From assembly GCA_965224525.1 (NCBI GenBank), contig OZ245050.1, positions 124,001 through 188,000 of the forward strand: a stretch of DNA of 64,000 nt, given 5' to 3'. Numbering within the stretch: position 1 is the first letter of the stretch; each line of letters begins with the position of its first letter. A program made the position numbers and the translations under genes. Source of the stretch: Granulosicoccus sp036478565 (GTDB lineage Bacteria > Pseudomonadota > Gammaproteobacteria > Granulosicoccales > Granulosicoccaceae). The notes under the pieces are model-generated. The model was not told where the DNA came from. It made no database searches and saw only the letters and a list, made by a program, of their open reading frames with translations. This document shows positions 25,101 through 34,221 of the stretch, one piece after another.

Positions 25101-26738
25101 ATGCAGGAAGTGACGCGAAAGCTGGATAAATATGTGCTGCTGTTGCTATCAATCACAGCGCTTTTGTTGTGTCTGCTCGCCTACAAAACCACGCGGCAGG
25201 AGTTCCTGCTTTATCAGGATGGAATTAACCGAACAGTCTCGTCCACCGCCCGAGAATTATCCCTGTATGTAGAAAACAAACATCGCTTGTTGAAACTGTT
25301 TGCCAAGCAGGAGACTGCGGCAATTGTTTTACTGGCGAGTCAGACGGGAATAAATCAGGCAAGCAACAAGGGCTTTCTCGATGCCTTTGACGCGCGAATT
25401 CGAGAGGCGTTTCCCGCACTGCTGGCATACGCAATAGCCACGGCGGATGGATTGCCTTTGCTGACCAGCGATCAACCTTTGTATGGTGAGCATTGCCAAC
25501 AGCATATGATGGATTTTTCGAACGACCCGGTTCAGTTGGGAGCGGCCATGGAAAACCCGGCATCCTCCATACATCGCTCTGGCATGTCAGAGTCATTACA
25601 CTTTGACGTAGCGGTTCGCCTGCCGGATGGCGAGGGCTACAGTCATCCGGATGCGCTGCTGATGGTCAGTTTTCGAATGTCTGATATTGCCCGTTTGCTC
25701 GATAATGGCAGGTTGAATCAACATGCGCTGGTGCTCTCGGAATTGTCGCCCGATGGCGTGCAGCTGCGTATCGCTTTTCCTGCATCATCAGGTGAACAGG
25801 CAGAGTTACTTGATGAAAACGCAGTAGTATTATCCGAAAACAATCGATATCGAGCGGTGACCGAACCCATCGTGGGTACGCCCTGGACCTTGACTGGGCT
25901 GGTAAGCGCGGCCGTTGGCTCGCAAGCGCGCAATATGGCGATTGCCCAGGCCTTTATTGGTAGCCTGGCGTTATTGACGGCAGGTATCATTGTCTTGCTT
26001 GCTTCAGGCAAAGTGCGTCGTAGCCGCCATCAAGCCAGCCTTGTCATTGATAGCGTTGAATTTGAACGAAAGCGCATTGCCCGGGATCTTCATGATCAGG
26101 TTTTGGGTGATATCAGCCATATTACCCGGCGACTCGCAGAGATAACGCCACAATTGAACGAATCAATGGTTGCCACGTCCGATATAGTTGCACCGCTTGC
26201 CGATGTACAGTCGGGTATTGCTCGATTTTCCAATGGTATTCGTGCAGCGATCGAGGATCTGCATCCGCATACACTGGAAAATCTTGGTCTGAGTGAAAGC
26301 TTGCGGGCCTATGCAGAAAAACATGCATGCGATGACCGGGAGCTGGAGTTGTCAATTGATCGTGGAGTTGATGGTTTGCTGAGCAGTTACCAGTCACTGC
26401 AACTCTTTCGTATTGCGGCTGAGCTTGTCAATAATTCGATTCAACATTCACGGGCTGACAGTCTGTCGTTGACGCTTGCGCGAGCGGAATCCGGTGTCGC
26501 TCTCACTGTCAAAGATAACGGTATCGGATTTATACACCGAAACAAATCGGAGCTTTCTGGCAGTTATGGTCTGGTCAATATTGCATCCCGAGTTGAAGCG
26601 CTGGGGGCAGTGGCGCAATGGTCAAGGCCGGTTGATGGTGGTACTTGCTTCAAGCTTGTACTCAACGCGCAGCGTTCAGCTGATACCGACGATTCCCGCT
26701 TGGCGGAATCCGGTTCGCGCTTTAAAGGTTACAGATGA
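25101..26738 (+). CDS. Membrane sensor histidine kinase with periplasmic domain
   Basis: HisKA_3-class kinase, 545 residues. Helix 1 at about residues 10-27, a periplasmic sensor domain of roughly 250 residues (cache-like; not assignable), and helix 2 near 280-300 (AFIGSLALLTAGIIVLLAS). Phospho-acceptor His331 in RIARDLHDQVLGDI. The ATPase domain has AELVNNSIQHS, DNGIGF and GLVNI. The stop overlaps the partner regulator by 4 bases (ATGA). The large external domain contrasts with the nearly loop-less kinase at 12263. Confidence 0.9.
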   Translation: MQEVTRKLDKYVLLLLSITALLLCLLAYKTTRQEFLLYQDGINRTVSSTARELSLYVENKHRLLKLFAKQETAAIVLLASQTGINQASNKGFLDAFDARIREAFPALLAYAIATADGLPLLTSDQPLYGEHCQQHMMDFSNDPVQLGAAMENPASSIHRSGMSESLHFDVAVRLPDGEGYSHPDALLMVSFRMSDIARLLDNGRLNQHALVLSELSPDGVQLRIAFPASSGEQAELLDENAVVLSENNRYRAVTEPIVGTPWTLTGLVSAAVGSQARNMAIAQAFIGSLALLTAGIIVLLASGKVRRSRHQASLVIDSVEFERKRIARDLHDQVLGDISHITRRLAEITPQLNESMVATSDIVAPLADVQSGIARFSNGIRAAIEDLHPHTLENLGLSESLRAYAEKHACDDRELELSIDRGVDGLLSSYQSLQLFRIAAELVNNSIQHSRADSLSLTLARAESGVALTVKDNGIGFIHRNKSELSGSYGLVNIASRVEALGAVAQWSRPVDGGTCFKLVLNAQRSADTDDSRLAESGSRFKGYR

Positions 26739-27478
26739 TGCCGACAGTTGAAGTGGATCGACCGATCATTCTGGTTGAGGACAATGCTCGCGACCGGGAG
26801 TATTTCGTCAACGCTTTGCCAGACATTGATTTTAAGCAAGCGGAGCGAGGCGACCTTGCGTTGGATATGGTCAGACGTTGGCCCGATGCCTGGCTGGTTA
26901 GTGATATTCAACTGCCTGGCATAACTGGAATTGATCTGTCGCGTGCTGTCTGGGAAATCAGCTCAGCGGCGCGGATAATTATCTGGTCTCAGTATAACGA
27001 TGAAGTTTACTTGCGAGCATTGGCACAGATAGTCCCGACAGAAGCCTTGTACGGCTATGTATTGAAAACAAATCCAGTGCCTGTATTGCGAAAAGCGGTG
27101 ATTAGTGTATTTCAGGAAGGTCAGTGCTGGATTGACCCCTCTATCAGAACGGTGCAGGCACGTGCAAACAAGCGCAACAAGCTCATCAGTGATGGCGAAT
27201 ACGATGTACTGATTGATATCGCGCTTGGTCTGACAGACAACCTGATAGCGGAGCGACGATGCCTTTCCAGGCGTGGTGTTCAGGGCCGCTTGAAGTCGCT
27301 TTATACCAAACTTGACCTCAACCGTTCCAGTGCGGAAGAAGGAATAAACCCGCGCTCGCGAGCGGTGGCGCTTGCGCTTGGTCGTGGTTTGATAAATACC
27401 TACGAACTTGAGAAAGCCGAGCAGGAGTTGATCCGCTGGCGCGCTAGCCCACGAGGCGCGCCGCTTAACGAAAAGTAG
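26735..27478 (+). CDS. Response regulator with divergent LuxR-like output domain
   Basis: Response regulator, 247 residues, partner of the kinase upstream. Receiver: acidic residues Glu15-Asp16, phospho-acceptor Asp57 (VSDIQLPG), Lys in YVLKTN. The C-terminal region (about residues 150-215) has the LuxR order of helices but differs from the consensus (SDGEYDVLIDIALGLTDNLIAERRCLSRRGVQGRLKSLYTKL), with an atypical insert afterwards. The 3' end overlaps the convergent ftrA by 14 bases. Targets are unknown. Confidence 0.85.
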   Translation: MMPTVEVDRPIILVEDNARDREYFVNALPDIDFKQAERGDLALDMVRRWPDAWLVSDIQLPGITGIDLSRAVWEISSAARIIIWSQYNDEVYLRALAQIVPTEALYGYVLKTNPVPVLRKAVISVFQEGQCWIDPSIRTVQARANKRNKLISDGEYDVLIDIALGLTDNLIAERRCLSRRGVQGRLKSLYTKLDLNRSSAEEGINPRSRAVALALGRGLINTYELEKAEQELIRWRASPRGAPLNEK

Positions 27479-28472
27479 TTGTTGTCGCTCTAAAGCGAGC
27501 TCGGTAAGCAGCCGGTGCAATACCGGTTAGTTTTCTGAATACAACACGAAAGGTTTCCAGAGATTCGTAGCCGCACTGGTTGGCGATATCAATCAGTGCC
27601 CTGTCACCGGTCTCGAGTAGCTCTTGTGCCCGGTTTATTCGCTCCTGTCTTAACCAGCGCACCGGTGTGGTGCCAATCGTTTGCTGAAAGCGGCGGTAGA
27701 AAGTTCGCTCGCTGGTGGCAGCTCGCTGCGCCATGTCGCTCAGTTTGATTGTGTTTGACAGGTGTTGTCGCGCCCAGGCCATGACCGCGCTGATCTCGTG
27801 ACCTGTGGTTGTCGGTATCGGTTTGCTGACATATTGCTTTTGCCCTCCCTCTCGATAAGGTTGCATAACCAGGCGTCTGGCGACTGCATTGGCAACACGG
27901 GTATCGTAATCCCGCCGGATGAGGTGAACGCATGCATCAATGCCTGCCGCACTGCCTGCTGAAGTAAGTAGCGCGCCCTCGTCGACATACAGGGCATCAT
28001 GCTCGACATGAATAGCAGGATAGAGGTGCTGCAGTGTCGGAATGTGCCGCCAGTGTGTCGTGGCTCGTTTACCGTCGAGCAAACCCGTGGCAGCCAGAAC
28101 AAAAACACCGGAACAGATGGTCAGGCAACGGGCACCAGCCTCAACTGAATTTGCAATGGCGGAAAGTACCGCATCTGGCGGATGTTCATTCCGGTCACGC
28201 CAGCCGGGTATCACAATGGTATTGGCCGACGCCAGTAACTCAAGGCCCGCATCAACTTCCACGACAACTCCGCCAGTTGCTCGGATTCGCCGGTTCTCGG
28301 CAGATGCGACCGCAAAGCGATACCAGGGGAAATCGAATTCCGGCCTTGCAAGGCCAAAAATCTCGACCGCAATTCCAAACTCAAAGGTGCACAGGCCGTC
28401 ATAGGCCAGCACGACCACCAGGCCAGGCTCTGGAGGGCTTTGCTTCTTGTTGGAGACTAAAGCTGTCAGCAT
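27465..28472 (-). CDS. ftrA: FtrA-type transcriptional regulator (DJ-1/GATase-like plus AraC HTH)
   Basis: GlxA/FtrA-family activator, 335 residues from the ATG at 28472 (MLTALVSNKK). The open frame reaches 28508, but that would place coding sequence inside the inverted repeat. The N-terminal DJ-1/PfpI-like domain has a cysteine in LTICSGVFVLAATGLL; the two AraC helix-turn-helix motifs are at the C-terminus (SERTFYRRFQQTIGTTP, ANQCGYESLETFRVVFRKLTG). FtrA-type genes commonly sit next to a rhodanese gene, as here (divergent, 28624), so it probably controls that gene. Confidence 0.88.
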   Translation of the reverse strand: MLTALVSNKKQSPPEPGLVVVLAYDGLCTFEFGIAVEIFGLARPEFDFPWYRFAVASAENRRIRATGGVVVEVDAGLELLASANTIVIPGWRDRNEHPPDAVLSAIANSVEAGARCLTICSGVFVLAATGLLDGKRATTHWRHIPTLQHLYPAIHVEHDALYVDEGALLTSAGSAAGIDACVHLIRRDYDTRVANAVARRLVMQPYREGGQKQYVSKPIPTTTGHEISAVMAWARQHLSNTIKLSDMAQRAATSERTFYRRFQQTIGTTPVRWLRQERINRAQELLETGDRALIDIANQCGYESLETFRVVFRKLTGIAPAAYRARFRATTTTFR

Positions 28473-28490
28473 TAGGGTTTTTCGAACTTT

Positions 28491-28527
28491 GTGGCAGAAA
28501 CTTACCATATATTGTCATTTCTGCCAC
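28491..28527. promoter_or_regulatory. Long inverted repeat, probable FtrA operator
   Basis: A perfect 10-bp inverted repeat, GTGGCAGAAA (28491-28500) and TTTCTGCCAC (28518-28527), with a 17-base spacer. Centre-to-centre distance is 27 bases. It sits in the divergent promoter between ftrA and the rhodanese gene. Position and symmetry suit a dimeric AraC-type regulator. Confidence 0.65.
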
Positions 28528-28623
28528 TTTTAGCACACAGAAATCAGAGCTAGTGTTCCTGGGTAGGCAAGGTGCCGGAAAGCCAGGTATCCCGTCGAAC
28601 CAGCAACTCTGAGGAAATTTGAA

Positions 28624-29043
28624 ATGGGTACTTTAGTAAGTCATACAAAAGCGGCTGAATCCGCAGTCGCATTGCAACATTTTGAGGCCATGCTGTCATT
28701 CGAAACCGATTGCTGGGATGTCCATGAAAGCCTGCAGGCCGCTGAGCCGGATTTCATTTTACTGGATGTGCGCTCACATGATCAGTACGCGGCCGGCCAT
28801 GTGCCAGGAGCTGTCAGTATGCCGCGTGGAAAAATCATCGCATCGCGGATGGCCATTTATGCTGGCGATATGCTGTTTGTCGTTTACTGTGCGGGCCCTC
28901 ATTGCAACGGAGCCAACAAGGCTGCAGTCCGACTGGCACAGTTGAACCTGTCGGTGAAGATGATGATTGGCGGGGTCACCGGCTGGTTGGATGAAGGGTT
29001 CTTATTGACTCGGGTGGAGCCGGAGCCTGGTGACGCAGGGTGA
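28624..29043 (+). CDS. Cytoplasmic rhodanese-like sulfurtransferase
   Basis: Single-domain rhodanese, 139 residues with no signal peptide. Family landmarks are ILLDVRSHDQYAAGHVPGAVSMP and the active-site cysteine in YCAGPHCNGANKAA; the loop has the long form seen in the rhodaneses that partner FtrA regulators. It has a short N-terminal helical extension. It is divergent from ftrA across a perfect inverted repeat. It could mobilise sulfane sulfur for TusA/DsrE in this sulfur oxidiser, which is inference. Confidence 0.88.
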   Translation: MGTLVSHTKAAESAVALQHFEAMLSFETDCWDVHESLQAAEPDFILLDVRSHDQYAAGHVPGAVSMPRGKIIASRMAIYAGDMLFVVYCAGPHCNGANKAAVRLAQLNLSVKMMIGGVTGWLDEGFLLTRVEPEPGDAG

Positions 29044-29143
29044 ATGTCCAAGCCGCTCCGTCGTGTAGCGTTTCCTTTTCCGGTAAGCAACGATTTTACG
29101 ATAGTATCCAATAGCATCTCTCGTAAAACCAGCAAGGCAGGCC

Positions 29144-29998
29144 ATGAAGTTGAAAACCCGTGAACCAGTGTTGATTGCGTTGTTACTGTCCTCTTGTGGT
29201 GGAGGCGGGGGCAGCAATTCAGTTAATACTACTGGCGATGAAATCGCTGCTGGCTCTCAAACACCAGACACAACAACCGATGTTCCAGATGCAGGCGAGG
29301 GGCCAGCGGTGAGTGGTCCAGGTGTGAGTAGCACTACTGGTCTGTCATGTCGGTCTCCGAGTGACCCGGTAGATCAGGCGCATGATGTTGCGCTATTTGA
29401 TGCCTTGGACTATGAAGCATTTAGCGATTTGCTCGAAAGTGATCAGGATTTTTTTGATAGCAGTGAAGCAGTGGCCGTCAGCATCGCCTTTTCCTCTTTG
29501 TCTGTAACGAAAATTGAATCATTCGTGATATTAGCAGCAGCTTTTTACTGTGATTATGAGCAGTATGCTGACAACCAATGCCAGAGTACATTGGTCACTG
29601 TAACCAGTGCAGATCTATCTGCTGGCGCATTGTCATACACTTATTCTCAGTCAGATGATTCTATTACAACGGATGTGATGATATCGGACTCGCAGTATTC
29701 CGGCGGGAGCTATCGTCGAACGGACAGCGATGGCAAGGTCACTGACATTACCTGGTCAAGAGATTCTGATGGAACCGAACGTTTCAACATGGTTGCAAGC
29801 AATGGATCAACGTCGGAGTTTATGGAATTTTCGGATTGTTCAGGTAACGCGTCGCGCGTGTATGCCTCATCAGGCGGACAGCCAGAAATAACGACAAAAG
29901 CATCCTGGACCTCACCAACTTCTGGTGGTTTTACGGCATCGTTTGAAGCATGTAATTTCGCTGAAGACTCCCCGGGTTGCACATCATTCACCCGCTAG
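29144..29998 (+). CDS. Predicted lipoprotein, Ser/Thr/Asp rich
   Basis: Protein of 284 residues with a lipoprotein signal (LIALLLSSCGGGGGS; lipidated Cys18) followed by a disordered Gly/Ser/Thr linker of about 45 residues. The rest has paired cysteines (GLSCRSP, FYCDYEQYADNQCQ, FSDCSGN, EACNFAEDSPGC) and an acidic beta-rich composition typical of outer-membrane-anchored proteins. No known domain was recognised. It stands alone between the rhodanese and a broken two-component gene. Confidence 0.75.
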   Translation: MKLKTREPVLIALLLSSCGGGGGSNSVNTTGDEIAAGSQTPDTTTDVPDAGEGPAVSGPGVSSTTGLSCRSPSDPVDQAHDVALFDALDYEAFSDLLESDQDFFDSSEAVAVSIAFSSLSVTKIESFVILAAAFYCDYEQYADNQCQSTLVTVTSADLSAGALSYTYSQSDDSITTDVMISDSQYSGGSYRRTDSDGKVTDITWSRDSDGTERFNMVASNGSTSEFMEFSDCSGNASRVYASSGGQPEITTKASWTSPTSGGFTASFEACNFAEDSPGCTSFTR

Positions 29999-30057
29999 CC
30001 CAGGGCTGAGCAATGTCCGTTCAGCGGGGTCGAGCAGGTTTGTGACGGTATTGAATT

Positions 30058-30415
30058 GTGAAAGTACTGTTACTTGAGGATGATCCTGAGCTGCAAGGAG
30101 CCGTTGAGCGCAGACTGCGGGCCAGTGGATTTGCAGTTGATGCAGCGCAGGGTATCCCCGACGCCGAGTTTTTGCTCAGTGTCAATCAATACGATTGCCT
30201 GTTATTTGACCGTGCGGTTCCCGCTGGCGATGCCATCACGCTGGTGCGGCGACTCCGGACAGAAGATGTGCTTACGCCGGTATTGCTCCTGACGTCTGTC
30301 GATTGTGCAGATGATCATGGAGGCCCACGCGGGTAGGGTAGATATCGCCAGCAAAGATTCGGGAGGCGCTGTATTCAGGTTGATTTTCAAACAGGATGAT
30401 GCAACTTCAGCTTAA
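30058..30415 (+). pseudogene. Deletion-fusion remnant: OmpR-type receiver joined to a histidine kinase C-terminus
   Basis: From a GTG at 30058 the frame encodes an OmpR-like receiver start (MKVLLLEDDPELQGAVERR..., Asp in LLFDRAVP, strand TPVLLLT) that ends abruptly at 30336. From about 30296, one frame over, the sequence reads LSIVQMIMEAHAGRVDIAS, then SGGAVFRLIF, and stops at 30415. This is the G2 box and final strand of a histidine kinase ATPase domain. The simplest reading is an internal deletion of roughly 2 kb that removed the DNA-binding domain and nearly all of the kinase, leaving the two ends of a response regulator-kinase operon joined out of frame. Confidence 0.8.
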
Positions 30416-30424
30416 CTTCATCTT
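30403..30424 (+). promoter_or_regulatory. Tandem 11-bp direct repeat
   Basis: AACTTCAGCTT followed directly by AACTTCATCTT (one mismatch). It covers the last codons of the kinase remnant and lies about 50 bases before the beta-propeller gene. One-helical-turn tandem repeats are the usual binding layout for OmpR-family regulators, so this may be an orphan operator. Confidence 0.4.
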
Positions 30425-30475
30425 TATAAGCGTATGTTGCCAGTATCCTAAACTGATATTAGCGGAAGTAGTTGT

Positions 30476-31483
30476 ATGAAGATGAAGTCCAGGTTCGCAA
30501 CATTCTTGAAACTGACCATCATTGTGTTTGCGGGAAATGCAAGCGCATCCTGTTCGGCCAGCGGGGAAGGTGATGAGGTAGATGTTGAGCTCGAGCGAAG
30601 AGATGGCGCGGAGCGGCTGGGTATCGAATTATCAGGTAGTTTGCAAAACCCGGCATTTATCCTTGGCGGTGATGCAATCGTATTTACCCGTTTTCGAGAT
30701 GGCTACAATCGTGGCGTATCCGACCTTTTTGTCTATGATATTGAAACAGGGGAGCTGAGTACATTGCTTGCTGATGGCAATGGCAGCGTCAATCTTCCCG
30801 GGTCTGTGTGGAATGAAGAATCCAACACCGTGGTGTTCTCATCTGATCGAGGCGAGCATGATGAAATTTACATTGTTTCGGATACGGGCTCCGCAGGTGA
30901 AGAAACGCAAATTACCAACAGACCCAATCGTCAATCCTATGAGCCAAGCTTCTCCTCCGACGGGCAGTGGGTTGTCTTCGAGTCACACGACATCGACGTG
31001 GAAGGCAATGGCGTCATTACCAAATACCGGGTGGACGGCAATTCAGATTATGTGGATCTGACCGCACTGGACGGTGATGCCAGGCAACCCAACTGGTCCC
31101 CGACTGGCGACAGAATTCTGTACCAACAGCAAGACGAGGGGCGTTGGGTTATTTGGTCGATGGATGCTGATGGCGACGACAAGACAAAGATTACCAATGT
31201 TGGGGAAAGCAGTACCGATGCGGTTTATTCATACGACGGGCAATGGGTTTTTTACAGCTCGGAAAATAACGATGTCGAGCTGTCTAATATCTATAGAGTA
31301 TTCACAGGTGGCGGTGAGTCAACTCGCATTTCCAGTTATGCAGGCTACGATGGCGCGCCGTCTGTTTCACCTGATGGTGTAACACTGGTGTTTGAGTCTT
31401 ATGCAGGTGATCCAGATGGCTCCTCTGGAACAACACTGTGGTTAATGGATATGGATGATGCCAGCGCCGCCCATTGGCGATAA
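30476..31483 (+). CDS. Exported TolB-like beta-propeller (PD40 repeats)
   Basis: Exported protein, 335 residues, with an N-terminal signal region ending around NASASC (a lipobox is possible but atypical). Repeats of the PD40/WD40-like type are visible: SDLFVYDIETGE, DEIYIVSD, PSFSSDGQWVVFES, PNWSPTGDRILYQ, SYDGQWVFYSS, PSVSPDGVTLVFES. It is probably a six- or seven-bladed propeller that binds a partner. It is followed by DUF1800 and DUF1501 genes, with which such proteins are often associated. Confidence 0.82.
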   Translation: MKMKSRFATFLKLTIIVFAGNASASCSASGEGDEVDVELERRDGAERLGIELSGSLQNPAFILGGDAIVFTRFRDGYNRGVSDLFVYDIETGELSTLLADGNGSVNLPGSVWNEESNTVVFSSDRGEHDEIYIVSDTGSAGEETQITNRPNRQSYEPSFSSDGQWVVFESHDIDVEGNGVITKYRVDGNSDYVDLTALDGDARQPNWSPTGDRILYQQQDEGRWVIWSMDADGDDKTKITNVGESSTDAVYSYDGQWVFYSSENNDVELSNIYRVFTGGGESTRISSYAGYDGAPSVSPDGVTLVFESYAGDPDGSSGTTLWLMDMDDASAAHWR

Positions 31484-31533
31484 CTCTGCTTGCTCGGTAA
31501 GATCGGGATTATGCGCGTGTTCCGACATGAACC

Positions 31534-32844
31534 ATGCGTCACTACGGACATACAATAACTGATATGGCGGCATCAAAAACATCGGATAAAGAACGAATCG
31601 CCCATGTCGCACGCCGGCTTGGTGTGGGCGCTAACCCCGATCTTATTGAAAAGGCCGTTGATACCGATGATGCAATAAACCTGTCATTGCAGAAGGCTGA
31701 CGACGCCAAATCGCCCGAACTGGTCATGCCAGCAGACTGGGACCAGGCGTACGAAGATGAGTATGCGCCGGTCAATAAAGTCTGTATGTGGTGGGTCGAG
31801 CAAATGATCGCCAACCGCTCGCCAATCAAAGAGCGGCTTACCTGGTTCTGGCATGACCATTTCGCGACCAGTGCTGAAAAAGCTGATGTAGGGTGGGTCG
31901 TTTGGCATCAAATTGAAACTTTGCGCAAACATGCGATGGGAAATTTTGGTGTACTAATGAAGGCCATTGCCAGGGATCCGGCCATGCTGTGGTACCTGGA
32001 TAATCAAAACAATACCGTGTCGGATTTGAATGAAAACTACGGACGCGAGGCGCTGGAATTGCATACCCTGGGTGTTGGTAATTATACGCAGGCTGATGTG
32101 GTTGCTGCCGCCAGGGGGTTCACAGGTTGGCATGTGAATTATCCTGACGACGAAAACGGTGGATTTGAGACCGATGAAGTACCCGGTTGGGCCGCGTATT
32201 TTTATCCGGGTGACTACGATCGGGAGCAAAAACTGCTGCTTGACAAGCGTGGTCAATGGGATATGGATTTAACCATTGACATCTTGCTTGAGCATCCAGC
32301 AACGGCAAAGCGGACAGCCAGTAAACTGTACAAGGCGTTGACGGGTATTGAGCTGGACGACAAAACTGCCACACGACTCGGGAGAAAATTTGCGAATACC
32401 TGGGGCTATGAAATCATGCCATTGGTTGAAGAAATAGTCGCATCAGAAGCATTCCTGTCTAACGAAGCTGTTGGCAACATGATAAGAACGCCGCTGGAAA
32501 AGGTCGTCACGATGTTTCAGGCGTTTCCCCATGACCTGGAACACCAGGACTTTCAGGACTACTGGTGGAACATAGTTGAAACGGGTTATTACCCCTACGG
32601 CGCTCGTAACCCGGCAGGCTATGATAAGGGTGAGGTGTTGCTCAGCCCAACCAATATGGTCAAGGTGTTTGATATGCTCTGGCCGTTGCAGCAGCCCGAA
32701 GATGACTGGGATACAGACTATGTAAGTAAACGGTTGGGTCTTTTCAGCCTTTCCAGCTTGTCGCGCAAGGTGCTGGACAAGGCGGTAAATCCCGGCTATC
32801 GGGTCGCGCTGGCATTTGCTTCCCCAGAGTTTGCTACCACTTGA
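31534..32844 (+). CDS. DUF1800 family protein
   Basis: Protein of 436 residues with the DUF1800 landmarks: IAHVARRLGVGAN near the start, WFWHDHFATS, MLWYLDNQNN, NENYGREALELHTLGVG and ARGFTGW. An ATG at 31564 is an alternative start. The biochemical role of the family is not established; members are almost always next to a DUF1501 gene, as here. No signal peptide is seen. Confidence 0.9.
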   Translation: MRHYGHTITDMAASKTSDKERIAHVARRLGVGANPDLIEKAVDTDDAINLSLQKADDAKSPELVMPADWDQAYEDEYAPVNKVCMWWVEQMIANRSPIKERLTWFWHDHFATSAEKADVGWVVWHQIETLRKHAMGNFGVLMKAIARDPAMLWYLDNQNNTVSDLNENYGREALELHTLGVGNYTQADVVAAARGFTGWHVNYPDDENGGFETDEVPGWAAYFYPGDYDREQKLLLDKRGQWDMDLTIDILLEHPATAKRTASKLYKALTGIELDDKTATRLGRKFANTWGYEIMPLVEEIVASEAFLSNEAVGNMIRTPLEKVVTMFQAFPHDLEHQDFQDYWWNIVETGYYPYGARNPAGYDKGEVLLSPTNMVKVFDMLWPLQQPEDDWDTDYVSKRLGLFSLSSLSRKVLDKAVNPGYRVALAFASPEFATT

Positions 32845-32886
32845 TGCTAACGTCATGAATAGTTCAGGTTGCCAGGAGCGAATCCA

Positions 32887-34212
32887 ATGACCGAGAAGGA
32901 TGAATCACTTCGACCATGTATTACTCGAAGACAATTCATTACAGGATTAGGTGCATCCGTGATTGCTACCGCCTGCAGTGGTCGATCAATTACTGTATTC
33001 AAACAGGATACAAGCACCTCATCGTTGTCGCGTATTGCATCAGGAAGCAAGTTGGCTATTGCGACGGCACCAGCGGGATCGTTTGCTTCGACGATGGATC
33101 GAACATTGGTGGTGGTTGAGTTTGGCGGTGGTAATGACGTTCTTAATACCGTTGTGCCTCACAGCGACGGTCACTACTTCGATCTTCGTAAAACGCTGGC
33201 TATCAAGGATTCGATTGATCTTGATGGTGAGGTGGGTTTGAATCCGGAGTTGGGTGCGTTGGCAGATCAGTGGACTGCCGGCAATCTGGCGATTGTCGAA
33301 GGTGTTGGCATTGAAGGACCCGACTTGTCACACTTCGAAAGCATGCGCCGATGGTGGGATGGTACCGATAAGCCAGACCATACAGGCTGGCTCGGCCGGT
33401 ATCTGGATGGCACCAGCGGTTACGATGAACTGCTTGCGGGCATTACGCTTGGCAGCAATCCGAGCCAGGCGATGCTTGGTGGAGGATCGTTCGTAGTGAA
33501 CATTGCAGATGCTTCCGGACTTGGTGGAGCAATACCCTGGTGGATAGAGGACAGGGAAGAACTGATGGCTGCGTGGGCAGGTTTTGCCCCTGCCGGTGTG
33601 CCGATTGCAGAATTGACCCCGATACAGAGAGCTATTTCTGGAACGGTTGCCGCAAATACTATTCTGAGCGAGAAAACAGGCCCGCTGGAGGCCGCCATAG
33701 CCGAAGGCAAGATAGCGGAAGAAGAGTCAGAAACCATGGCAAGTCAGTTGCGTCTTGCAGCCACACTTATTGCTTCCGGGGTTAATCCGCGTGTCATATA
33801 TATACACGGGTATACTGACTTTGACACACATGAAGATCAGGCAGATACCCATCGCAAGATGATGCGGGACTTCAATGCAGGGGTATCTGCCTTTACGCAG
33901 ATACTTGCAGATGCCGATATGTCCGACAGGGCGTTGATCATGACAACCAGCGAATTCGGGCGTCGGCCAAAAGATAACGATGGCGGGACTGATCATGGAG
34001 CGGCCTCCTCGCAATTGTTGATCGGTCCTGCGATATCCGGCGGTCGGTACGGGGAGCCTCTTTCACTTACTGATCTGGATGGCGATGACAACATGAAACA
34101 CAATGTCGATTTTAGATCAGTATTTGCCACCGTACTGGATGGCTGGCTGGAAACGGATCATGCTGACATCCTTCGCGGAGAGTTTGAGAAATTACCGCTG
34201 TTCAGGCGTTAA
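32887..34212 (+). CDS. DUF1501 family protein, Tat-exported
   Basis: Protein of 441 residues from the ATG at 32887, with AGGAG at 32873-32877 upstream; a TTG at 32869 is possible. Twin-arginine signal TRRQFITGLGAS with a possible lipobox (TACSG). Alkaline-phosphatase/sulfatase-like fold marks of DUF1501: FGGGNDVLNTVVPH, SHFESMRRWW, HGYTDFDTHEDQ, TSEFGRRPKDN and GTDHGAAS. Its substrate is unknown. It is probably co-transcribed with the DUF1800 gene 42 bases upstream. Confidence 0.9.
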   Translation: MTEKDESLRPCITRRQFITGLGASVIATACSGRSITVFKQDTSTSSLSRIASGSKLAIATAPAGSFASTMDRTLVVVEFGGGNDVLNTVVPHSDGHYFDLRKTLAIKDSIDLDGEVGLNPELGALADQWTAGNLAIVEGVGIEGPDLSHFESMRRWWDGTDKPDHTGWLGRYLDGTSGYDELLAGITLGSNPSQAMLGGGSFVVNIADASGLGGAIPWWIEDREELMAAWAGFAPAGVPIAELTPIQRAISGTVAANTILSEKTGPLEAAIAEGKIAEEESETMASQLRLAATLIASGVNPRVIYIHGYTDFDTHEDQADTHRKMMRDFNAGVSAFTQILADADMSDRALIMTTSEFGRRPKDNDGGTDHGAASSQLLIGPAISGGRYGEPLSLTDLDGDDNMKHNVDFRSVFATVLDGWLETDHADILRGEFEKLPLFRR

Positions 34213-34221
34213 TCCGGGTTG

